From Streptomyces sp. NBC_00286 (GTDB taxonomy: Bacteria; Actinomycetota; Actinomycetes; Streptomycetales; Streptomycetaceae), in contig NZ_CP108054.1 in assembly GCF_036173125.1 (NCBI RefSeq), forward strand, positions 3,224,001 to 3,288,000: a stretch of 64,000 nt of DNA, read 5' to 3'. Under the pieces are notes generated by a model. It had not been told where the DNA came from. It ran no database searches and saw only the letters and a list, made by a program, of their open reading frames with translations. The position numbers and the translations under genes are program-made. Below, in pieces: positions 34,896-43,653 of the stretch (positions are counted from its first letter, which is position 1; each line of letters starts with the position of its first letter).

Positions 34896-35498
34896 TCAGG
34901 AGCGCGAGGCCGGCTCGCGCCACATCGGCCACATGGGCGGACCGTCCGGCAGGTCGAGCGTGCTGCCCATGAAGGTGAAGCCGAGGCGTTCGTACAGGGC
35001 GCGGCTGCGGGCGCTGCTCGCCTCCAGGTACGCGGGCAGGTGCTCGCGGTCGCAGCGGTCGAGTACGTGCTGGATGAGCGCCGTACCGAGGCCCTCGCCC
35101 TGACGCTCCGGAGCCACGCCGATCATCCACAGGTACTCGTGGGCCGTGCCCACCGGGTGTATCCCGGCCGTCAGCCGGGCGATCTGCTCGATCCGCTCAT
35201 TGCCCGGATCGACTGCCTCACGCATCTGCGCGGGCCCGTCCTCGTCGTCGTCCTCGTGGGCCTCCGCGGGCATCGGCAGCCACAGCGCGCAGGCCGAACC
35301 GTCCTCGGTGACATCCACATAGCCCTCGTCCAGCACGATGCCGAGGAAGGCCCCCATCAGCAGGTGGTGCGTACGGCGACGGTCGTCCGCGTCGGGGAAG
35401 ACCCAGCTGCTCACCGGGTCGTTCTGAAAAGCGTCGTCCAGAAGCCGCGTAACGGCCTCCCGATCGCCTTCCCCGGCTCTGCGAATCGCCACGCCCAT
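34896..35498 (-). CDS. GNAT family N-acetyltransferase
   Basis: This 200-residue acetyltransferase shows the early fold IRRAGEGDREAVTRLLDDAF, the core YLWMIGVAPERQGEGLGTAL (acetyl-CoA loop) near residue 125, and SARSRALYERLGFTFMGS. An acidic loop HEDDDEDGP lies mid-protein. The acceptor substrate is unknown. It is convergent with the TetR gene, 25 bp between stops. Confidence 0.87.
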   Translation of the reverse strand: MGVAIRRAGEGDREAVTRLLDDAFQNDPVSSWVFPDADDRRRTHHLLMGAFLGIVLDEGYVDVTEDGSACALWLPMPAEAHEDDDEDGPAQMREAVDPGNERIEQIARLTAGIHPVGTAHEYLWMIGVAPERQGEGLGTALIQHVLDRCDREHLPAYLEASSARSRALYERLGFTFMGSTLDLPDGPPMWPMWREPASRS

Positions 35499-35741
35499 GC
35501 CCCGTACCTCCAGCTCAACTGCCCGTCGCCACCTATCCGTTGCAGCCTATGCGAACCGCATCCACATCCTCACTCGGGTGGCCCGCTCGAAATGGGCAGG
35601 ATTGGATCTTCGATTGAGGGGCACACCGTAGGGCTGTCGGCCGGGGCCTTCGCCGACCGGGTTCACGGACATTTCCGGGCGGGAACACCAAGATCGGGCC
35701 GGGCGTTGAACCGGTGACGGACGAGCGACGAGGAGACAGCA

Positions 35742-35975
35742 ATGGCAGGCTTCCTGGACCGCGCCAAGGAACAAGCACAGCGCGGCATCACACAGGGCAA
35801 GCACAAGCTCGACGAAGTGCAGGCGCAGCGGGCGGGCGGCGATCTGCTCAAGAGTCTCGGCGCGGCCTACTACGCCGAGCGGCATGGCACGGGCTCTCCC
35901 GACGCGACGCAGCGCGCTCTCCAGGCCCTGGAGAGCCACATCGCGACGCATGGCGACGGAGTACTGCGCTCCTGA
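35742..35975 (+). CDS. Conserved hypothetical protein, 77 aa
   Basis: This 77-residue protein (MAGFLDRAKEQAQRGITQGK, HKLDEVQAQRAGGDLLKSLG, AAYYAERHG) is helical and amphipathic, with no membrane segment or cysteine. The ATG has GAGGAGA upstream. I recall similar small proteins in other streptomycetes but no assigned function. The 243 bp upstream show no gene or clear site. Confidence 0.72.
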   Translation: MAGFLDRAKEQAQRGITQGKHKLDEVQAQRAGGDLLKSLGAAYYAERHGTGSPDATQRALQALESHIATHGDGVLRS

Positions 35976-36146
35976 CGCGAACCGCCCGTACCGCCGGCCG
36001 TGGACGGTCGAATAGCGGTCAAGCTGACCGATTCGGCTCGCACGCTGTGCGAACAAGTGGTCCCCGGTGGGGAGTTCCGGGTAAAAGCGGCGGTACGAGG
36101 CGGTCGCGATGGGTGGCCGTCGCGCCCCCCATGTAAGGAGGCGGTC

Positions 36147-36737
36147 ATGGCCTCACCCATGTCCGCGGGCAGATTCCGGCAGCGACTGCGGGACGAAGGG
36201 TGCACCGTCGTCGAAGTAGGCGACTGGGAGCATCACAATCGCAATCACAAGGGTCCTTGGGGCCCGGTCCATGGCGTGATGATCCACCACACGGTGACCC
36301 GGGGCAGCAAGCGGACGGTCGAGATCTGCCGCGACGGCTACAGCGGACTGCCGGGACCGCTGTGCCACGGCGTCATCACCAAGGACGGCCGAGTCCACCT
36401 CGTCGGCTACGGCCGCGCCAACCACGCGGGGCTCGGCGACGACGACGTACTGCGCGCCGTCATCGCCGAGCGGAGCCTCCCGAGGGACAACGAGGCGAAC
36501 ACCGACGGCAACCGCCACTTCTACGGCTTCGAGTGCGAGAACCTCGGCGACGGCGAGGACCCGTGGCCGGCGGCCCAGTTGGAGGCGATCGAGCGGGCCG
36601 CGGCGGCGGTCTGCCGCCACCACGGCTGGAACGAACGCTCGGTGATCGGCCACCTCGAATGGCAGCCGGGCAAGGTCGACCCCCGCGGCTTCACCATGTC
36701 CTCCATGCGCGCGCGCATCCGAGACCGCCTGAACTGA
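36147..36737 (+). CDS. N-acetylmuramoyl-L-alanine amidase (amidase_2/PGRP type)
   Basis: This 196-residue amidase has the zinc-binding motif HGVMIHHTVTRGS near residue 48, GPLCHGVITKDGRVHLVGYG, NHAGLGDDDVL, and the distal residues GHLEWQPGKVDPRG. It would cleave the bond between muramic acid and the stem peptide. There is no signal peptide and no cell-wall-binding domain, as in phage endolysins and some secreted enzymes of unknown export. ATG at 36147 has AAGGAGG. The PLP-enzyme gene starts 11 bp downstream. Confidence 0.87.
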   Translation: MASPMSAGRFRQRLRDEGCTVVEVGDWEHHNRNHKGPWGPVHGVMIHHTVTRGSKRTVEICRDGYSGLPGPLCHGVITKDGRVHLVGYGRANHAGLGDDDVLRAVIAERSLPRDNEANTDGNRHFYGFECENLGDGEDPWPAAQLEAIERAAAAVCRHHGWNERSVIGHLEWQPGKVDPRGFTMSSMRARIRDRLN

Positions 36738-36748
36738 CGAGCACCCCA

Positions 36749-37657
36749 GTGACCCCCGAAGCGCTCGACCTCGGCATCCTGCGGCCGCGACTGCCGTCGC
36801 CGCTCCAGGCCGTCGTGGACGAGCGCTTCGCGCGTCACGGCATACGGCTGTTCCTCAAGCGGGACGACCTGATCCACCCGGACCTGGTGGGCAACAAGTG
36901 GCGCAAACTGGCCCCCAACCTGCGCGCAGCCGCGGGCCGTGCGGTCCTCACCTTCGGCGGCGCGTACTCGAACCACCTGCGCGCCACGGCCGCCGCGGGC
37001 CGCCTCCTGGGCCTGCCCACCATCGGCGTGATACGCGGCCAGGAGCTGGCCGAACGCCCCCTGAACCCCTCCCTCGCCCGCTGCGCCGCCGACGGCATGA
37101 GGCTGCACTTCATCGACAGGTCGACTTACCGCCACAAGACCGAGCCGGCAACACTGGCCACCATCCTCAGCGAGGCGGGCGCCGAAGACGCGTACGTGGT
37201 CCCCGAGGGCGGCAGCAACTCCCTTGCCGTACGCGGCTGTCGCACCCTCGGCGAGGAGCTGCACGGCCAGGCCGACGTCGTCGCCCTGGCCTGCGGCACG
37301 GGCGGCACCCTCGCCGGGCTGGCCGCGGGACTGGGCCCCGGTCAGCGCACCCTGGGCATCCCCGTCCTCAAGGGCGGCTTCCTCGACGCGGAGATACGCA
37401 CCCTCCAGCACCGCGCCTTCGGCGGTCCGCGCGGCGACTGGTCCCTCGACGACCGCTTCCACTGCGGCGGTTACTCCCGCACCACCCCCGAACTCGACGC
37501 CTTCGCCGCCGACTTCGAACAGCGCCATGGCCTGCCCGTCGAGCGCCTCTATGTCGCGAAGATGCTGTACGGACTGCTGACCCTCACGGAGGAAGGCGCC
37601 TTCCCGCCCGGCACGACCGTCGCAGCCGTGATCACGGGCGCACCCTTCACCCCGTAA
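36749..37657 (+). CDS. 1-aminocyclopropane-1-carboxylate deaminase / D-cysteine desulfhydrase family PLP enzyme
   Basis: This 302-residue PLP enzyme has the fold type II motif LFLKRDDLIHPDLVGNKWRK near residue 32 (Lys for the Schiff base), FGGAYSNHLRATAAAGRLLG, VPEGGSNSLAVRGC and ALACGTGGTLAGLAAGL. It is probably a D-cysteine desulfhydrase or ACC deaminase-like enzyme; specificity cannot be read. The GTG start at 36749 is 11 bp after the amidase stop, without a clear Shine-Dalgarno, which suggests coupling. Confidence 0.88.
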   Translation: MTPEALDLGILRPRLPSPLQAVVDERFARHGIRLFLKRDDLIHPDLVGNKWRKLAPNLRAAAGRAVLTFGGAYSNHLRATAAAGRLLGLPTIGVIRGQELAERPLNPSLARCAADGMRLHFIDRSTYRHKTEPATLATILSEAGAEDAYVVPEGGSNSLAVRGCRTLGEELHGQADVVALACGTGGTLAGLAAGLGPGQRTLGIPVLKGGFLDAEIRTLQHRAFGGPRGDWSLDDRFHCGGYSRTTPELDAFAADFEQRHGLPVERLYVAKMLYGLLTLTEEGAFPPGTTVAAVITGAPFTP

Positions 37658-37705
37658 CCGCCCTTCACCCCGCAACCGGCCATCCCCCCGTAGTCGGCCA
37701 TCACC

Positions 37706-39304
37706 TCAGGTCGCCGACTCCCGATAGGCAGCCGCCTCCTCCAGATCTAGCCGCCGCAGCAACGTCCGCAGCATCTCGTCGTCGATATAGCGACCGTCGC
37801 GCAGCTTCACGAACACCTCCCGCTCGGCGCCGATCATCTCGCGCGACAGACGGCGATACGTGTCGTCCACAGACTCCCCGGTCACCGGGTTCACCGAGCC
37901 GAGCCGCTCCCACACGGCGTTGCGGCGCCGCTCCAGGACCGAGCGGAGGCGCTCGGCGAGCGGGGGCGGCAGAGCGTTGCGCTCGTCCTCGAGGAGTGCG
38001 TCCAGGCGCTGCTCGGCGACCCGGGAGGCCTGCGCCTGGGCGTTCGCCTCCGCGAGCGTCTCCGCCTGTGCGTCACGTCCGGGCAGCTTCAGCCACTTGA
38101 TCAGCGGGGGCAGCGTCAGCCCCTGCACGACCAGCGTCCCGATGACCGTCGTGAAGGTCAGGAAGAGGATGAGATTCCGGCCTGGGAAATCCTCGCCGCC
38201 GTGCATGGTCAGCGGGATCGAGAACGCGATGGCGAGCGAGACGACACCCCGCATGCCGGCCCAGCCGACGATGAAGGGCCCCTTCCAGGTGGGGTCCTCC
38301 TCCCGCTCCCGGATCCGCCGGAACAGCATGCGCGGCAGGAACGTCGCGGGATACACCCATACGAAGCGGGCCGCGACGACCACCAGGAAGAGGGCCACCG
38401 CGTACCAGACGGCGCGGATGCCCTCGTACTCCCCGAGCCCCTGCAGAACGATCGGCAGTTGCAGACCGATCAACGCGAAGACCGCCGACTCCAGGATGAA
38501 CGCGACCATCTTCCACACCGCCTCCTCCTGGAGCCGAGTGGCGAAATCGACCTGCCAGGAGCGATGCCCGAGATAGAGGGCGACGACGACAACGGCGAGC
38601 ACTCCGGAGGCGTGCACCTGTTCGGCGACCGCATACGCGAAGAAAGGGATCAACAAGGAGAGCGTGTTTTGCAGCAGCGCCTCCTTGAGATGCGTACGCA
38701 GCCAGTGGATCGGCACCATCAACAGGAGCCCGATCCCGACCCCGCCGAGCGCCGCGAGAAGGAACTCGCCGATCCCGCCCGCCCAGGACGCGCCCTCCCC
38801 GACGGCGGCGGCGAGCGCCACCTTGAAGGCGGTGATCGCGGTCGCGTCGTTCACCAGGGACTCACCCTGCAGGATCGTGGTGAGCCGCGAGGGCAGCCCG
38901 ACCCGGCGGGCGACGGCCGTCGCCGCCACCGCGTCCGGCGGCGCCACCACCGCGCCGAGCACCAGGGCCGCGGTGAGCGGCAGGTCGGGCACGATCAGAT
39001 ACGCGGCCCAGCCGACGACGAGCGTCGCGAACAGCACGTAGCCCACCGACAGCAGCGCCACGGGCCGTATGTGCGCCCGCAGATCGAGATACGAGCTGTC
39101 GGTCGCCGCCGTGTACAGCAGCGGGGGAAGCAGCAGCGGCAGCACCACTTCGGGGTCGAGTTCGTACTCGGGCACCCAGGGGACGTACGAGACGGCCAGG
39201 CCCATCGTGACGAGCAGCAGGGGCGGCGGGACCGGGGTGCGGCGGGCCACACCGGCCACCGCGGCACAGCCCGCGATCAGCAGCAACAGAGGCATCACAT
39301 GCAT
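37706..39304 (-). CDS. Na+/H+ antiporter, CPA1 (NhaP-like) family
   Basis: This 532-residue membrane protein has about 12 hydrophobic segments and the CPA1 motifs VVAPPDAVAATAVARRVGLP and LQGESLVNDATAITAFKVAL (ND ion-binding pair). WAGMRGVVSLAIAFSIP follows. The last about 130 residues are cytoplasmic, charged and helical. It exchanges protons for Na+ or K+ across the membrane. ATG at 39304 is used; the frame extends to 39454 without support. It is divergent from the UBP-type zinc-finger gene. Confidence 0.92.
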   Translation of the reverse strand: MHVMPLLLLIAGCAAVAGVARRTPVPPPLLLVTMGLAVSYVPWVPEYELDPEVVLPLLLPPLLYTAATDSSYLDLRAHIRPVALLSVGYVLFATLVVGWAAYLIVPDLPLTAALVLGAVVAPPDAVAATAVARRVGLPSRLTTILQGESLVNDATAITAFKVALAAAVGEGASWAGGIGEFLLAALGGVGIGLLLMVPIHWLRTHLKEALLQNTLSLLIPFFAYAVAEQVHASGVLAVVVVALYLGHRSWQVDFATRLQEEAVWKMVAFILESAVFALIGLQLPIVLQGLGEYEGIRAVWYAVALFLVVVAARFVWVYPATFLPRMLFRRIREREEDPTWKGPFIVGWAGMRGVVSLAIAFSIPLTMHGGEDFPGRNLILFLTFTTVIGTLVVQGLTLPPLIKWLKLPGRDAQAETLAEANAQAQASRVAEQRLDALLEDERNALPPPLAERLRSVLERRRNAVWERLGSVNPVTGESVDDTYRRLSREMIGAEREVFVKLRDGRYIDDEMLRTLLRRLDLEEAAAYRESAT

Positions 39305-39352
39305 CGGTTTCGGCCTGCCTTCGTTCTTGAGCTGTTTTCGCCGCGCCCGTCG

Positions 39353-39358
39353 TAACCT
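39353..39358 (+). promoter_or_regulatory. -10 element for leaderless UBP zinc-finger mRNA
   Basis: TAACCT lies 7 nt before the ATG at 39366; no Shine-Dalgarno is present. Confidence 0.5.
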
Positions 39359-39365
39359 GGCAATC

Positions 39366-39626
39366 ATGAAACAGTGCACGCACACCGCTTCGCTGCCGCG
39401 TCCGGAACCCGGACCGCTCAGCGAGACCTGCGTCGAGTGTCGTGCCGCGGGCACGCACCCGGTGCAGCTGCGGCTGTGTCTGGACTGCGGTCACGTAGGC
39501 TGCTGCGACACGTCGCCGATGCGGCATGCGACGGAGCACCACAAGGAGACGGGACACCCGATGATGCGCTCGCTCGAGCCCGGTGAGAGCTGGCGATGGT
39601 GCTTCGTCGACCACGTCATCGTGTGA
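39366..39626 (+). CDS. UBP-type zinc-finger domain protein
   Basis: This 86-residue protein is a bacterial ZnF-UBP domain: Cys4 and His6 (MKQCTHTASLPRP), TCVECRAAGTHPVQLRLCLD followed by CGHVGCCDTSPMRHATEHH, and GHPMMRSLEPGESWRWCF. In eukaryotes the domain binds ubiquitin C-termini; bacterial copies have no known ligand. It is divergent from the antiporter and is often found with Na+/H+ antiporters in Streptomyces, which suggests a link. Confidence 0.88.
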   Translation: MKQCTHTASLPRPEPGPLSETCVECRAAGTHPVQLRLCLDCGHVGCCDTSPMRHATEHHKETGHPMMRSLEPGESWRWCFVDHVIV

Positions 39627-39878
39627 CCGAAGGATCCGTAAGATTCGGCGGTCTGACGCCTGGGTACGTCAACCCGGCGCACGCTCTTCCCAATTGGGCC
39701 CGCAGACCCCTAGCCACTGTGCGTATAACTGTGTTTACTATGAGTGACGACAACGGGTTGGGGTCATGGGGACAGGAAACCTGAGAGCGCGGTAGCGTCA
39801 CCGCTGAACCACGTAGCGCGTTACCCCGAGGGGCGACCCTCGGCCCCCGATAGAGCTTGTACCACCTTGGAGGTGAGG

Positions 39879-40292
39879 GTGTCCCAGTTCGCAGGCGAGC
39901 CCGCGACCCAGGACTTCGTCGAAGTCCGGCTGCCGGCTGCGGGTGCCTACCTGTCGGTGCTGCGTACGGCCACGGCCGGACTCGCGGCGCGTTTGGACTT
40001 CACCCTCGACGAGATCGAGGACCTGCGCATCGCGGTCGACGAGGCCTGCGCGATCCTGCTGCAGCAGGCCGTGCCCGGCTCCGTCCTCAGCTGTGTCTTC
40101 CGCCTGATCGACGACTCGCTGGAGGTGACGGTCTCGGCCCCGACCACCGACGGCCACGCGCCTTCGCGGGACACGTTCGCCTGGACCGTGCTGTCGGCCT
40201 TGGCGGGCAAGGTGTCCTCCTCGGTCGCCGACGACAAGACCGTTTCGATCAGCCTCTACAAACAGCGCGGCGCGGGACCCGGGCCGGCGTGA
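39879..40292 (+). CDS. RsbW-like anti-sigma factor / serine kinase
   Basis: This 137-residue HATPase has the GHKL motifs FTLDEIEDLRIAVDEACAIL near residue 42 (N-box variant) and a C-terminal TVSISLYKQRG. It would bind and inhibit a SigB-family sigma and phosphorylate an anti-anti-sigma protein. GTG at 39879 has GGAGG 6 nt upstream. Its TGA overlaps the GTG start of the next gene (GTGA), so regulator and sigma are co-translated. Confidence 0.88.
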   Translation: MSQFAGEPATQDFVEVRLPAAGAYLSVLRTATAGLAARLDFTLDEIEDLRIAVDEACAILLQQAVPGSVLSCVFRLIDDSLEVTVSAPTTDGHAPSRDTFAWTVLSALAGKVSSSVADDKTVSISLYKQRGAGPGPA

Positions 40293-41398
40293 GGAATGGG
40301 GACGGGCCGGTGCGGGACGAAGAGCGCGGCACACGAGAACTTCCCGCTGAGGGCGCCGGCGGCCTGAGCGGGCCCCGGCGTACGGCGGCGGAGGGTGCCG
40401 ACGGCATCCCCGAGCAGCAGGCCCGGCCGCACCCGGAGGACGACTCCTCGGCGGCCGGGGCGCCTCTGATCGGGGTCCCAGGGGGATCTCCCGGGACGGA
40501 GTCTGGGGGAGCGCCCCCGGAAGGGCGGCTGCGGGTGACAGGCGGGACTATGAGCGAGCAGCACGAGCAGCATGAGCGGAACTCGGGCGGCGCCGCCGAA
40601 GGCGCCACGGGCGTACAGCACGTACAGCACGTACAGCACGACCCGCACGACCGCAGCGGGGCTCGGGCCAAGTTCATCGAGCTGCGCAAACTGCCGGACG
40701 GCAGCCCGGAGTACGCGGAGCTGCGCAACCAACTGGTCCGGATGCATCTCCCGCTCGTCGAGCATCTCGCGCGCCGCTTCCGCAACCGCGGCGAGCCGCT
40801 GGACGACCTCACGCAGGTCGCCACCATCGGCCTGATCAAGTCGGTCGACCGCTTCGACCCGGAGCGCGGCGTCGAGTTCTCCACGTACGCGACGCCGACG
40901 GTCGTCGGTGAGATCAAGCGGCACTTCCGCGACAAGGGCTGGGCCGTGCGCGTCCCGCGCCGGCTCCAGGAACTGCGCCTGGCGCTCACCACGGCGACCG
41001 CGGAGCTCTCGCAGCAGCACGGCCGCTCCCCCACCGTGCACGAGCTGGCCGAGAAGCTGGCCATCTCGGAGGAGGAGGTCCTGGAGGGCCTGGAGTCCGC
41101 CAACGCGTACTCCACGCTCTCCCTGGACGTCCCCGACACGGACGACGAGTCCCCCGCGGTCGCCGACACCCTCGGCGCCGAGGACGAGGCCCTGGAGGGC
41201 GTCGAGTACCGCGAGTCCCTGAAGCCGCTCCTGGAGGATCTGCCACCGCGCGAGAAGCGGATCCTGCTGCTGCGCTTCTTCGCGAACATGACCCAGTCGC
41301 AGATCGCCCAGGAGGTAGGCATCTCCCAGATGCACGTCTCCCGCCTCCTGGCCAGAACACTGGCCCAGCTGCGGGAGAAACTGCTCGTCGAGGAGTAA
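40289..41398 (+). CDS. sigH: SigB/SigF-family RNA polymerase sigma factor (SigH-like)
   Basis: This 369-residue stress sigma has a hydrophilic N-terminal extension of about 90-115 residues, then region 2 (VEHLARRFRNRGEPLDDLTQ, VEFSTYATPTVVGEIKRHFR), region 3 and region 4 (MTQSQIAQEVGISQMHVSRL). GTG at 40289 overlaps the upstream stop (GTGA). ATG at 40550 would give a 282-residue short form; S. coelicolor SigH is known to occur in several sizes. A tandem VQHVQHVQH is encoded by three GTACAGCAC repeats at about 40613-40639. The symbol follows synteny and family and is tentative. Confidence 0.87.
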   Translation: MRNGDGPVRDEERGTRELPAEGAGGLSGPRRTAAEGADGIPEQQARPHPEDDSSAAGAPLIGVPGGSPGTESGGAPPEGRLRVTGGTMSEQHEQHERNSGGAAEGATGVQHVQHVQHDPHDRSGARAKFIELRKLPDGSPEYAELRNQLVRMHLPLVEHLARRFRNRGEPLDDLTQVATIGLIKSVDRFDPERGVEFSTYATPTVVGEIKRHFRDKGWAVRVPRRLQELRLALTTATAELSQQHGRSPTVHELAEKLAISEEEVLEGLESANAYSTLSLDVPDTDDESPAVADTLGAEDEALEGVEYRESLKPLLEDLPPREKRILLLRFFANMTQSQIAQEVGISQMHVSRLLARTLAQLREKLLVEE

Positions 41399-41416
41399 GC
41401 GCCCCAGTAAGGGCAG

Positions 41417-41440
41417 TCGTACGAGCCTGATCTCGTACGA
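41417..41440. terminator. Terminator-like hairpin after the sigma gene
   Basis: TCGTACGAG (41417-41425) pairs with CTCGTACGA (41432-41440), loop CCTGAT. It separates convergent genes. Confidence 0.65.
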
Positions 41441-41455
41441 GGCTGAATGCGCCGG

Positions 41456-41914
41456 TTACTTCTGTTTCTGCGCGTTCCCGGGTCCGCGGATTCCGAGGGC
41501 CCGGGTCGTCTCCGGGTTCAGCAGGAACACCAGCGCGGCGACCGCGACGACGGCCAGGGCGATGCCGCCCGGGATGGCCAGGCTGTCGGCCTGAAGGAGC
41601 GTCCAGGCCACGGGCAGCGCCATGATCTGCGTGATGATCGCGGGACCCCGGCTCCAGCTGCGCTGCCTGAGCAGCCCGCGCGCGGCCAGCAGCGGCAGCA
41701 GCGCGAGCACTATCAGCGTGACCCCTCCGGTGACGGCCTGCTGCCGGTCGTCCGGGTCGCCGGCCAGGCCCATCACCAGGATGTAGACGCCGGCCGCGAC
41801 CAGCGCGAGCCCTTCAAGGGCGGCCAGCGCGGCCGCGGCGGTCAGCCGCCCGGGGCGGGGGCCCGTCTCGGGTGCGTCCGGTGCGTCCGGGGTGGGGGTC
41901 TTCGCAGCGCTCAC
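41456..41914 (-). CDS. Small integral membrane protein, four helices
   Basis: This 152-residue protein has a Pro/Asp-rich cytoplasmic N-terminus then hydrophobic segments: LAALEGLALVAAGVYILVMG, GGVTLIVLALLPLLAARGLL, IITQIMALPVAWTLLQA and GGIALAVVAVAALVFLL. Function is unknown. The GTG at 41914 lies 6 nt after a -10 TACCCT, so the mRNA is probably leaderless. It is divergent from the lipid kinase gene, 91 bp apart. Confidence 0.8.
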   Translation of the reverse strand: MSAAKTPTPDAPDAPETGPRPGRLTAAAALAALEGLALVAAGVYILVMGLAGDPDDRQQAVTGGVTLIVLALLPLLAARGLLRQRSWSRGPAIITQIMALPVAWTLLQADSLAIPGGIALAVVAVAALVFLLNPETTRALGIRGPGNAQKQK

Positions 41915-41920
41915 TCCTGC

Positions 41921-41926
41921 AGGGTA
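41921..41926 (-). promoter_or_regulatory. -10 element for leaderless membrane-protein mRNA
   Basis: TACCCT (minus strand) is 6 nt upstream of the GTG at 41914. Confidence 0.5.
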
Positions 41927-41992
41927 GCCCTCGGCCCCCTCCCCTCGACCGCCTGATCCCCCCTCGGTATGGGCCGGGTACCACCAGGTAGG

Positions 41993-41998
41993 TACGCT
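41993..41998 (+). promoter_or_regulatory. -10 element for leaderless lipid-kinase mRNA
   Basis: TACGCT is 7 nt upstream of the ATG at 42006; no Shine-Dalgarno is present. Confidence 0.55.
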
Positions 41999-42005
41999 GC
42001 ATCGC

Positions 42006-42974
42006 ATGCGTGCACTTCTCGTGGTCAATCCGGCAGCTACTACCACCAGCGCACGCACGCGTGACGTCCTGATCCACGCCCTCGCTAGCGAGATGAAGCT
42101 CGAGGCGGTCACCACCGAGTACCGCGGGCACGCCAGGGACCTCGGCCGGCAGGCGGCGGAGAGCAAGGACATAGAGCTGGTCGTGGCCCTCGGCGGCGAC
42201 GGCACGGTCAACGAGGTCGTGAACGGCCTGCTGCACCAAGGCCCCGATCCGGACCGTCTGCCCCGCCTCGCCGTGGTCCCCGGCGGCTCCACCAACGTCT
42301 TCGCCCGCGCCCTGGGCCTGCCCAACGAGCCCGTGGAGGCGACAGGCGCCCTGCTCGACGCGCTGCGCGACGGCACGGAACGCACGGTCGGCCTCGGTAT
42401 CGCGGCCGGCACTCCGGGCACGGACGACGAGGCGGTTCCGTCCCGCTGGTTCACGTTCTGCGCGGGCTTCGGCTTCGACGCGGGCGTCATAGGACGGGTC
42501 GAGCAGCAGCGTGAGCGCGGCAAGCGCTCCACGCACGCCCTTTATCTGCGCCAGGCGATGCGCCAGTTCCTGGACGAGCCCCATCGGCGGCACGGCATGA
42601 TCACCCTGGAGCGGTCCGGTGAGGATCCTGTGTCCGACTTGGTGATGTCGATCGTCTGCAATACCTCGCCTTGGACGTATCTCGGCAATCGCCCGGTGTA
42701 TGCGTCACCTAAGGCCTCGTTCGAAACCGGCCTCGACGTACTGGGTCTCAGCCGGATGTCCACGGCTGCGGTCGCCCGATATGCCACGCAGTTGCTCACT
42801 TCGTCCCCCGAGCGGGGGCCCCATGGAAAGCACGCCCTCTCCCTGCACGACCTGACGGACTTCACCTTGCATTCGAAGGTGCCACTCCCCCTTCAGATGG
42901 ACGGCGACCATCTGGGACTGCGTACGAGCGTGACGTTCACAGGCGTTCGCCGTGCACTGCGTGTGATTGTGTGA
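42006..42974 (+). CDS. Diacylglycerol/lipid kinase family protein
   Basis: This 322-residue DagK-catalytic-domain protein has LLVVNPAATTTSARTRDVLI, VVALGGDGTVNEVVNGLL near residue 59 (GGDGT nucleotide loop) and VVPGGSTNVFARALGLP. It probably phosphorylates diacylglycerol or another lipid, recycling phospholipid precursors. The start is leaderless-like. The long wblE leader follows. Confidence 0.92.
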   Translation: MRALLVVNPAATTTSARTRDVLIHALASEMKLEAVTTEYRGHARDLGRQAAESKDIELVVALGGDGTVNEVVNGLLHQGPDPDRLPRLAVVPGGSTNVFARALGLPNEPVEATGALLDALRDGTERTVGLGIAAGTPGTDDEAVPSRWFTFCAGFGFDAGVIGRVEQQRERGKRSTHALYLRQAMRQFLDEPHRRHGMITLERSGEDPVSDLVMSIVCNTSPWTYLGNRPVYASPKASFETGLDVLGLSRMSTAAVARYATQLLTSSPERGPHGKHALSLHDLTDFTLHSKVPLPLQMDGDHLGLRTSVTFTGVRRALRVIV

Positions 42975-43292
42975 GCAGAAGGGGCTAAAGTCCTTTCACT
43001 CGAACGTTTAGGCCAGGATCCACCCCATGGAAGTACGGCTGTGACCTAGTCGACACCGAGGAATCAAAAAAAACTTTCCAGAAGGGGTTGTATCCGCCGC
43101 TGAGGTTTGCGAGTCTCTACGTGGCGCTCGGGGCGGCCCGCAGAATCGGCCCCACAGAGAGCCAGAACCCCTCCTCACTTCAAGGACGACACCAGTCCGT
43201 CTGGTAGTCGGCCCTTCACTTGTTGAGGGATTCGTGAAAGCGTTCACATTCACAAGCAAACCCGCATGTAATACCAAGGAGAGGTAGCAGCC
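42975..43292 (+). other. wblE 5' region
   Basis: These 318 bp hold no gene. A run of eight or nine A residues at 43065-43073, rare in this genome, is followed by TTTCC. GTGAAAGCGTTCAC (43234-43247) is a 14-bp inverted repeat. AAGGAGAGG just before 43293 is the ribosome-binding site. A promoter could not be assigned with confidence. Confidence 0.4.
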
Positions 43293-43550
43293 ATGGACTG
43301 GCGTCACAACGCCGTTTGCCGCGAGGAAGACCCCGAGCTCTTCTTCCCCATCGGCAACACCGGTCCTGCGCTGCTGCAGATCGAGGAAGCCAAGGCCGTC
43401 TGCCGCCGCTGCCCCGTCATGGAGCAGTGCCTGCAGTGGGCGCTCGAGTCCGGCCAGGACTCCGGCGTCTGGGGTGGTCTCAGCGAGGACGAGCGCCGCG
43501 CCATGAAGCGCCGCGCCGCCCGCAACCGGGCCCGTCAGGCCTCCGCCTGA
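43293..43550 (+). CDS. wblE: WhiB-family iron-sulfur transcription factor WblE
   Basis: This 85-residue protein has the four cluster-ligating cysteines Cys9, Cys37, Cys40 and Cys46 (AVCRRCPVMEQC) and the G(V/I)WGG turn GVWGGLSEDER at 58-62, followed by the basic DNA-binding tail RRAMKRRAARNRARQASA. It matches WblE, the orthologue of mycobacterial WhiB1. It should bind a 4Fe-4S cluster and the main sigma factor. A strong hairpin lies downstream, and a PdtaS-like kinase gene is convergent with it. Confidence 0.97.
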   Translation: MDWRHNAVCREEDPELFFPIGNTGPALLQIEEAKAVCRRCPVMEQCLQWALESGQDSGVWGGLSEDERRAMKRRAARNRARQASA

Positions 43551-43653
43551 CAACCCGCCCCGCAACAGCCTGAGCTTGGCGGCGCGTACGGCGAGTACGC
43601 ATCTCCCGCCCCCGAGCCGCAGCGCGCAGTACCCGCCGATGCGTACGCGTATG

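Noticed and set aside
36000..36146. N-terminal extension of the amidase
   Set aside because: AAGGAGG immediately before 36147 defines the start; the upstream translation is not amidase-like.
39727..39760. SigB-type promoter (GTTT ... GGGT) upstream of the RsbW-like gene
   Set aside because: The spacer is 18 bp, outside the usual 14-16, and the -10 match is incomplete.
43060..43089. SigR-type promoter (GGAAT ... GTT) upstream of wblE
   Set aside because: The spacing is 22 bp instead of about 18.
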